A program made the position numbers and the translations under genes. Below the pieces are notes generated by a model. It worked only from the letters and a program-made list of their open reading frames with translations. It ran no database searches and was not told where the DNA came from. Shown here piece by piece: positions 57,225 through 64,000 of a stretch of 64,000 nt of DNA. This DNA is from Liolophura sinensis (lineage: Eukaryota; Mollusca; Polyplacophora; Chitonida; Chitonidae). How positions within the stretch are numbered: position 1 is the stretch's first letter; the number at the start of each line of letters is the position of its first letter. The stretch spans positions 27,924,628 to 27,988,627 of the forward strand of contig NC_088305.1 in NCBI RefSeq assembly GCF_032854445.1, written 5' to 3'.

Positions 57225-57812
57225 TTAAGGTTGTTGCGCACATAACTGGTTGTACTTATGCCTTATGTTCTATAAATATATCGGTAAAATACAGGTGGTC
57301 TTTTTTCGTCTTTTTCAACGGAGGAATTAATTATTCGAACCAAAACTCACTTTGGTGTGTTTATACACGCGCGAATAATTTAAAGTCGTTAATTTTATAT
57401 TGTTTGATTCTCAAGATCTTACATACTGTAAATATACATCAATGATCTTTATAGTAATGTAGAGCCTGCCATCGTGCATAAACCAGTAAGGCAGTCTATA
57501 ACACACGGGATACTTTGACCGATGGGTTGTGTCTTTCAGCCTGGTGATGTCATTCAGAAATGTATTTAAAAACATTCAAGATAGCACGTACTTCATCGTC
57601 GACGCACAGATTCTAGCACTTATAACTGGCCACCCATGGTATCGAACAAACTCGAGCGTCCAGCAATATATGTTAACCACATATATGAACGTTGCTTCCT
57701 ATATAATAGATGAGCTAGAGATAAGCGAATGATGGCATACTGCCATTGCATTCTTGCAGTGGGAAGTGCCTTGGTACATACACGGTATACTGTAATTCTT
57801 CAACCTTTTCGA
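57225..57812. other. Intergenic, nothing recognised
   Basis: Unique AT-rich sequence; the 67-codon open frame at 57529 has no support. Confidence 0.45.
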
Positions 57813-58130
57813 ACCGGCCCCGACAGCACAGTTGGTAGAGCGTCCGTAGAGCGTCCGTAGAGCGCCTACTCTGGTAGATCCAGGGTCAATCCTGGGTCGG
57901 GTCACACCTGAGACCTGAAAAGGGGAAGCTGTAACTTCCTCGCTCAGCGTTCAGCATTAAAGGGATACTGCAACGACTGGTTGACCCGTATCAGTCTAAT
58001 GGCTCGGGCAGTTCGGCTTACTTTCCTTCGTCTCAGTGAAGCAGCACTAGATAAAGGAGGCTCATAACATGCAGACTAAGGATTCCTTCGTCGTCATACG
58101 GCTGTAAGATGTTAAACCCCAAGCACTCAC
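57813..58130 (+). mobile_element. SINE family B, most complete copy
   Basis: Head ACCGGCCCCGACAGCACAGT TGGTAGAGCG, B-box-like GGGTCAATCCTGGGTC, core GACTGGTTGACCCGTATCAG TCTAATGGCTC, then CATACGGCTG and the terminal GATGTTAAACCCCAAGCACT. A 12-bp word (AGCGTCCGTAG) is triplicated in the head at 57839-57866. Confidence 0.85.
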
Positions 58131-58205
58131 TCAACCTTTACGCATGTTTGCAAGATGTTTATTAAAGCATATTCTGAAGCCATTATTCTCTGGAGATAAT
58201 GGCTT

Positions 58206-58225
58206 TTATATATATATATATATAT

Positions 58226-58281
<56 letters not shown>
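58206..58281. repeat. (TA)n microsatellite, about 76 bp
   Basis: Nearly pure TA, one AGA interruption around 58228. Confidence 0.97.
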
Positions 58282-58284
<3 letters not shown>

Positions 58285-58924
58285 AATCACGTCAAGTTTT
58301 AAGACTAAGTATATTTGGATTGTAGATAAGTTATGGTTTTTGTCTCATGCATCACATTGTTCCACGTGACTCCAAGTAGTCTATAACTAATTACGTGAAG
58401 ATCCATAGGTTAGCGATCACATGGATACATTGTTGTAAAAACCACTGCACCCAAACTGCTGGGTGAAACTTCTGCATGCATGCCTCCATGCAGTACAAAT
58501 GTCTTGCGAGTCGAGGTGACATTTCTCTATGCTTGGCTGCACAAATCTTTTGCTTGGCCCATACAGTTCTTACAAGTAGATGTCGCAGGCATAGAACTTG
58601 CTATTGATGCTTGAAAGGGTTTAGGTCCATTGAAGTTCATTGAGGGCTAGAGACTTAAGCCTATAATTCTAGTGTATTGTCAGCTGGGGTGCATATATTG
58701 ATGGCCCACTGCAAGACCAGAAAGCTGTTTTTTCGATACTGTTAAGTCTGCAAGACTATTTATGTATATAACTAACATTTTATTATGTTCACAACAACGT
58801 TTATTAAATTCGTATTAATTATTGCTGTACTAATTACAAATGAACACCTCATAAAATAATATACCACTTTTGTGAACTATATGATACGAACGGATGAGCA
58901 GATTCCCGTGCAGCTGCACATAGA
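58282..58924. other. Intergenic, nothing recognised
   Basis: Unique sequence; no exon or repeat assigned. Confidence 0.45.
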
Positions 58925-59165
58925 AACATTTTCTGCTGATTTTAACAGAAAGTCTGTCATCTGAGTGGTGCTAGAATGTATAGTGTCATTATAACACAAT
59001 ATTCTGTCATATTCAACACAATATTCTGTTTGTCATATAGAAGCTTTATGTTGAATTAACAGAAAATGTGTGTTATATTTAACAGAATAATCTGCTGAAT
59101 ATATTCTACCATCACTCAGACAACAGAATTTCTGTTAAATCTAACAAATTATTATTATTTTTTGA
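58925..59165. mobile_element. MITE with TA target site, copy 3 of the 8.5-kb TIR family
   Basis: The left arm TTTTAACAGAAAGTCTGTCA TCTGAGTGGTGCTAGAATGT and the right arm ATTCTACCATCACTCAGACA ACAGAATTTCTGTTAAATCT are reverse complements with few mismatches. The outer right end TTTTTTGACAG precedes TA. The interior contains ACAATATTCTGT repeats, the likely seed of the 91-bp unit seen at 8.6 kb. Confidence 0.75.
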
Positions 59166-59295
59166 CAGTATAGATGCATGGATGTGATATATTAATTACG
59201 TCTCAATCATTTAGTAAACGCGGAGTCCGATGGATTAATTATTGTAATAACCATTACCAATATGCAATTAATACAGTATACTTTACATTATACAT

Positions 59296-59480
59296 TGAAT
59301 AATTTATTTATTTCATTGATTTCATTAGTATTTTACGCCATACTCAAGAATATTTCACTTATACGACGGCCAGCCAACATAGTGGTGGAAAGAAAATGGG
59401 AAGAGCCAAGGGGATACCCACGACCATTCGCAGCCCTTCCCACACACCGGGGACTAAGCCAGAATAAGCTGGCCTCGAAT
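59296..59480 (-). mobile_element. SINE family A, diverged copy with deletions
   Basis: CGCCATACTCAAGAATATTT, ATACGACGGCCAGCCAACAT and CCCACGACCATTCGCAGC. The middle is shortened; part of the head-proximal region (AGCTGGCCTCGAATAC) remains. Confidence 0.78.
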
Positions 59481-59857
59481 ACATTGAATAATATTTAATG
59501 TAATGATTGTGACATAACCAATTCTATACACTTAATTATACTGAAAGCATAAAAGCCGACATATTTGCTGTATCGTACATTTCACGTCAGCTAAAATAGG
59601 GGTGTTCCGGCCGAACAATATGACTGAAATATTTGACCATATGCCCACATAGGCCCTAAAGATGTTATACCGGAATTGATTTTTAAAATAACGTGAAGAA
59701 AACACTAAGCAATATTGCCGACATGATTAAGATTTACACTCGATAAAGAGCATATTTTTAAAGTATTTAACGATCAATGAAGCGTGCAGTCACAGAAGGC
59801 TTTTGTAAAATAAACCCCGCGCTTATACTAAACACATGTCAACCGTGGCCAGGTTTT
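59481..59857. other. Distal upstream region of citrate synthase
   Basis: Nothing recognised apart from AT-rich sequence. Confidence 0.4.
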
Positions 59858-59870
59858 CGACCTTTGACCT
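59858..59870 (-). promoter_or_regulatory. DR1 nuclear-receptor element upstream of citrate synthase
   Basis: On - it reads AGGTCAAAGGTCG, two AGGTCA-type half sites one base apart, the DR1 layout bound by HNF4, RXR-heterodimer or COUP-TF type receptors. It is 108 bp from the start codon. Such receptors control energy metabolism in animals; occupancy here is inferred. Confidence 0.5.
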
Positions 59871-59889
59871 TTGAAAGAGCGTTACCAAG

Positions 59890-59909
59890 CTCCCATAATG
59901 CATTGCGGG
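59890..59909 (+). promoter_or_regulatory. ZNF143/Staf-like core promoter motif
   Basis: CTCCCATAATGCATTGCGGG follows the pattern TCCCAnnATGCAnnGCG of the ZNF143/Staf motif, 69 bases before the citrate synthase ATG. That is the usual TSS-proximal location for this motif in housekeeping and mitochondrial genes. Confidence 0.5.
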
Positions 59910-59977
59910 TCTTGTGCGTTCGTTCTTCCTCCCACAGACTCCTACTGGCACGGCGTGCGCTACACTTCGTCTGCAAA

Positions 59978-60025
59978 ATGTCACTTGTACGAACATTGGC
60001 GACACGATGCATGCTGTATAACAAA
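59978..60025 (+). CDS. CS: Citrate synthase, coding exon 1 (mitochondrial targeting)
   Basis: Citrate synthase condenses acetyl-CoA with oxaloacetate in the mitochondrial matrix. This exon supplies MSLVRTLATRCMLYNK, basic and amphipathic with no acids, as expected for a targeting presequence. The ATG context is AAAATGT. The donor AAA|GTGAGT leaves phase 0. The match rests mainly on exon 3, with exons 1 and 2 linked by phase and by the presequence character. It sits 69-120 bp after candidate promoter motifs, in GC-richer sequence. Confidence 0.85.
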
Positions 60026-60724
60026 GTGAGTATATCTTGTGTCTTTAGGACAGGAGACCTCCGATTTATGAACCGTATATGTATCAAAATGCTGTCTAAA
60101 ATGCAAACTTATAGGTCAAGATCTGTCGACTTCGATCTTGAGTGGGCATTTTTCACAAGTTCAAAGTCATCTCGACTGGCAGATTTGCCGTTCATTTTTT
60201 TTACATCTAATTGTATTTAAACATTCTTTAGTTTTCATGCGAAGTAAGCAAACATTTTGATTTGTTTGCAGTAAAATGTTTAACGCATATTTGCTTTAGT
60301 GTTTGATGTGATTGTTTGACAGCTGTCGTATTCATGTCTGAAATGATGAAAAGATCTCGACATCTTTGGGAAAGACATAATTGATGGTGCTTCACTTGGC
60401 GATTGTTCATTTAAAACTTTAATTTATAATTACTTAAGGCAGGCCTATATTTTGAAACAGATCGATATTTCAGGGAATCCCTCTCTTCTGCAATGAAATG
60501 GAATCCAAAAGGTTTCCCTTCATTCTTGCCCATTTATTCTAATGTAGGAAAAATACTTTTCTCTTGCTCACAGCTGCGAGCCTGACTCTGATTCGAGTGC
60601 CACAGCCACAAGAGTTACCCTAAGAAAGACATGCAATGTGTCGTAGTGTATGAAGAAGGATATTGCTTAAGTAATTTCTTCAAATAAATGCAAAATTTTC
60701 ATCCACAACTGTTACTGGTAATCT

Positions 60725-60866
60725 GGGGCAACTTTCACAAAGTGGTGTAAGATATTTTTTTTTGCTTGCATATTTGTCGTACGGTATTTTGTACGTTGCT
60801 ATTAACGTACCATTGTCCTATATGTGCGATATCGTACCGGTACGACATCTTTGTGAAAGTGGCCCC
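60725..60866. mobile_element. MITE with GGGGCAACTTTCACAAAG ends, copy 2
   Basis: The left end GGGGCAACTTTCACAAAG and the right end CTTTGTGAAAGTGGCCCC are reverse complements with one mismatch. The interior GTCGTACGGTATTTTGTACG TTGC…ACGTACCATTGTCCTATA is shared with 33858-33964. Confidence 0.8.
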
Positions 60867-60926
60867 AGACTTACTAGCTGAAAATAACTCAGCCCTTGCA
60901 GAAGTATTTTTTAGTCTAGTACCTTG

Positions 60927-61244
60927 GGGGTGCCTCTGTGGCCAAGTGGTTTGCACATCAGCATACCGCATAGTCTGAATTTTGACAAGACCTTACCTCA
61001 GACATTGTGATAAGCCTGATGGTATGCTGCAGTTCTGATGGAAAGTCGCCTCATTTAAAAGGATCACCAATGCCGTAGCTGTGAATTCAAGTGCTGAACT
61101 TTTTCTCCGAATTTATGTGCGAAGGTCTACTACCAATCTGTGGATGGTCGTGGGTTTCCCCCAGGCTCAGCCGGGTTTCCTTCCACCATAATCCTATAAA
61201 TGAAAGATTTTTGAAAATGGCATAAAACTCCAATCAAATAAATA
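60927..61244 (+). mobile_element. SINE family A, old copy with an insertion in the head
   Basis: It begins GGGGGTGCCTCTGTGGCCAA GTGGTTTGC (A-box-like). After about 90 divergent bases it resumes with CACCAATGCCGTAGCTGTGA ATTCAAGTGC, the body and an ACTCCAATCAAATAAATATG tail. Confidence 0.65.
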
Positions 61245-61422
61245 TGAAGTAAAATCTAGCACCTTGCCTTCTGGCAATTCTGCTGATGTAGGACAAGGAA
61301 TCAGGGCACCAGACTAAAATGATCTCTTCTGTGATGGCTGTGCACAACTGTGATGAATTCTCTGGGATAAGTCAGTGTGTATACTGCAGAAAAAGGCGGT
61401 AACATGAAATCTCACTTCACAT

Positions 61423-61691
61423 GGGGCCTCCGTGGCTCAGTCGGTTAGCGCGCTAGTGCAGCGTAATGACCCAGGAGCCTCTCACCAATGCGGTCGCTGT
61501 GAGTTCAGGTCCAGCTCATGCTGGCTTCCTCTCCGGCCGTAAGTGGGAAGGTCTTCAGCAACCTGCGGATGGTCGTGGGTTTCCCCCAGGCTGTGCCCGG
61601 TTTCCACCCACCATAATGCTGGCCGCCGTCGTACGAGTGAAATATTCTTGAGTACGGCGTAAAACACCAATCAAATAAATAAATAAAAAAA
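61423..61691 (+). mobile_element. SINE family A, best full-length copy (reference for the window)
   Basis: 269 bp. The start is GGGGCCTCCGTGGCTCAGTC GGTTAGCGCGC (A box TGGCTCAGTCG) and the B box is GTGAGTTCAGGTCC. The body contains GGATGGTCGTGGGTTTCCCC and ACCATAATGCTGGCCGCCGT CG; the 3' end is GAGTACGGCGTAAAACACCA ATC and an (AAAT)n tail. Head and boxes show tRNA ancestry, with transcription by RNA polymerase III expected. The low divergence from other copies suggests relative youth. Confidence 0.93.
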
Positions 61692-62100
61692 TCTCACTTC
61701 ACATAGTAATTTTCATGGTTGTGCCACTTGGATCAGTTACATTTGTACTTCTCACAAAGAAATGATCGTATAGTGGATAGAAGTGAAGATATGATAAACA
61801 ATGTCTGTGTGTTCTCTGGTCAGATCTGGGTGACATGTTGGACTTTTTAGGAGTCCACTGAAAAGGCAAGGAGATGCACAATGATACGTGCACGACCATA
61901 AAATCCAAGAAAATAGTCCCCAGTTCTAAAGCTTTCAATTGTTTTTACTTGTATAAAATATCATGAGTTTTGGAAGATAATTTACTGGAGGACTAAAAAC
62001 GTGTAAAACAAAAGCCATCAATTGTTGTCTTGTTTTGTTTTAACATTTGTTGAGAAAAGAAGTTTGTGGCTATTACAAGTCTCTTTGTTTCCTCCCACAG

Positions 62101-62160
62101 AATGCATTACCTTCAGCTTTCAACATTAGCAGCAGACAAGTCAGTGCAAGCTCATCAACA
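62101..62160 (+). CDS. CS: Citrate synthase, coding exon 2
   Basis: Sixty bases, exactly 20 codons, between CCTCCCACAG and GTAAGT, phase 0 at both ends. It encodes NALPSAFNISSRQVSASSST, the end of the targeting region; the mature-protein segment (SASSSTNLKD as in animal CS) begins across the next junction. Confidence 0.9.
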
Positions 62161-62855
62161 GTAAGTTTACCCGCAAATTGTGAATTTATGACAATTGAAC
62201 TTTATATTTAATGTTGCCACTATATATTTCTGTGTCATCATATTGGTAACATGTTTATTGGAAACCTCATGTTAATTTAAATTGTTTATTGGCACTTGGC
62301 ACTAGTCAGAGGCATGTGGAGCACTCCAGTATTTAAACAAGGATCATGTGAATGAAGCAGATAAATTTTGTGAAGAATTTTGACATAATTGAAATTGTTG
62401 ACATAAATCTTCATGAATAACATACACACTCATGACCATATAAATGATAAATTTATTGTTGACATGGGTTATGCTGTACATGAACTGTACAAATTTTCAT
62501 GCATATTGCATGATTGTTATCAAAGGACCTCCCCTCTGTTTCATCAAAATGTTCCTGAGGATTATGTAAAGCTCTAGTGAATTGCATGTAATATCTGAAT
62601 AGAACTGAACAATTGTGAGATCATAACTTTTATGACAGATGGATACTGCATGTTTCATTTTCTACTATTCTCATTTAGTGCCCTTTATTGTTTCCCACGT
62701 GTGGTTTGATGAGAAAGAAACATAACTCATCTCTAAATCAGTAGTTTTAATATCTTGAGATTCTTTAGAATTCAAACTTGAAACTTAGATATACATATAT
62801 GTAGCACAGTGTTGATCAAGTTCACAAGGACCTATATTATCTTCTGCAATTGCAG
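62161..62855 (+). other. Citrate synthase intron 2
   Basis: GTAAGT to TTGCAG, AT-rich, no repeats recognised. Confidence 0.88.
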
Positions 62856-62963
62856 AATCTCAAAGATGTGCTGTCAGATTTGATACCCGGCAAGCAGAAG
62901 GAGGTGGCAGAGTTCCGTAAGCAATATGGCAATGCAAAGGTCGGAGAGGTCACACTGGACATG
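62856..62963 (+). CDS. CS: Citrate synthase, coding exon 3
   Basis: Thirty-six codons between CAATTGCAG and ATG|GTGAGA, phase 0. NLKDVLSDLIPGKQKEVAEF, RKQYGNAKVGEVTLDM corresponds to TNLKDILADLIPKEQARI…FRQQHGKTVVGQITVDM of animal citrate synthases, the N-terminal helix region of the mature enzyme. The catalytic His, His and Asp lie in exons beyond the right edge, so activity cannot be judged here. No frame problems. Confidence 0.95.
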
Positions 62964-64000
62964 GTGAGAGAAATTTGGTTATTGTGGTTCAGCCAGTGAC
63001 ATGTTCTGGTGTCCAGAGCAATGGAACATTTTGAAAGTGGTCAACTGTTCAGACAATACTGCCATGTAAATCACATGTAACATTATTAACAGTGTTGGAC
63101 ATTAGACATTTGCTAAACCTGTCCTCCACCATGTAAAAATTATCTCAGTGCTCGGTGTATTAAGTTCTCCTAGTATCTCACATCTGGACGTCTGGCAAAG
63201 ACTGGACAACTTTTAACGCCTTAGATGTTTTGTTTTCAGTGCAGAAAAAATAGAAATACAGCTGTAAATTTGTGTTATGTAATGGTATTGTCTGTCCAGA
63301 ATGCTACATTAGTTGAGCGGCTTTACTGTAGAGTTTTAAACTTGAGGTGCCAGGGCCTAATCTGGCAGAAGGGCAGAGGGGCGCTGAAGGTCACATCATT
63401 GTTGAATATTTTGATTCTCATACATTTTTAAGGTTCTCGGTTCCTACGGTTGACCTCCACCCCACGTGCACACCACAACACGTAACTAGCCCGAAAATTC
63501 AGTCTAAGGATGGCTTGTATTTGTTGATATGTGCAGAACTCTGCCATCCCAGATGACATGTGCATCTGATCATCACATTGTATCATAGCTACCCCAGGCC
63601 ATCATTAAAAAGTTGTTTGTTGCTGTTAACAAACCCTGTTTTTTGGAGTTGAGTCTGTCGGTCGGCATTTTTTTTTTTTTTTCTTTTTTTTTAAATTGAA
63701 AGTAATTCCCGGCTCGCATAAGCTAACTGCTAATTGTATTATCGCGGGTCCAATTTTCGTCACCTGCTTCAGGGCATACATTTCCGATTTTAAACACTCT
63801 TTAAAAACTTTGTTGTTTTCATAACCAAGTTCTTTCACACTGAAGTCAAATATTCTTCTTGATTCTGAATCCAAGATTAAATTCAAGTAAATTTACGAAT
63901 TTAAACCTAAACAACTGAAGTTGAAAGGCATACATTGCTTTTGCCACTGTGGCAAAGGGACGCAAATCTGCTTTTACCACACAGAAATTATATTTGCCAA
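62964..64000 (+). other. Start of citrate synthase intron 3 (runs off the window)
   Basis: Unique AT-rich sequence. On - an open stretch of 86 codons (63886-63626) is followed by an A-rich run (63690-63668), which could be a small retrocopy or a chance. No exon 4 is seen. Confidence 0.5.

Larger units (their letters stand above)
60026..62100 (+). other. Citrate synthase intron 1
   Basis: GTGAGT donor and TTTCCTCCCACAG acceptor. It contains a MITE (60725-60866) and two family A SINEs (60927-61244, 61423-61691); 60030-60720 and 61692-62090 show nothing recognisable. Confidence 0.85.

Noticed and set aside
61423-61500. True tRNA gene
   Set aside because: A and B boxes are present, but the sequence is the head of a SINE with no complete cloverleaf and many copies.

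Overview
This window is nuclear DNA of an invertebrate animal. It is AT-rich and has spliced genes with GT/AG introns, abundant tRNA-derived SINEs, a decayed non-LTR retrotransposon, several MITE-like inverted-repeat elements and many minisatellites. The SINE families and the frequent ACATGTA words recall lophotrochozoan genomes (mollusc or brachiopod). That placement is an impression from memory, not a database result.

Four protein-coding genes can be supported. (1) At the left edge (33..655, + strand) are the last two exons of an acidic, coiled-coil-ending protein I cannot name. (2) C1GALT1, the core 1 beta-1,3-galactosyltransferase that makes the mucin-type T antigen, is on the - strand from 40888 to 26927 in three coding exons. 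Its central exon has two apparent one-base losses that break the frame. (3) A complete secernin (SCRN family, peptidase family C69 fold) is on the - strand from 51182 to 45673 in five coding exons totalling 416 residues. The position of the usual catalytic cysteine is a serine directly after the initiator methionine. (4) Mitochondrial citrate synthase is on the + strand from 59978; its first three coding exons are inside the window and the rest lies beyond the right edge.

The layout, left to right, is as follows. 0-3 kb: end of gene 1 and its probable 3' UTR. 3.3-10 kb: three large minisatellites (79, 56 and 91 bp units), the last one grown inside a TIR element. 12-16.8 kb: SINEs and a collapsed LINE between two inverted repeats. 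18.4-19.1 kb: a 57-bp array that looks derived from the SINE body and is open in one frame. 22.9-41 kb: C1GALT1, with a probable 4 kb 3' UTR and an 11.8 kb first intron that holds a 41-bp minisatellite. 45.7-52.9 kb: secernin and, directly upstream, an array of about 29 copies of a 60-bp unit. 53-60 kb: repeats and little else. 60-64 kb: citrate synthase.

The most unusual structure is the 51.2-52.9 kb array. Each unit copies the 3' splice site, the short 5' leader, the start codon and the first seven codons of the first coding exon of secernin, so the gene is preceded by about 29 tandem decoy acceptor-plus-ATG modules. The genes belong to unrelated pathways (O-glycosylation, secernin-type hydrolase, TCA cycle), so no operon-like cooperation is suggested.
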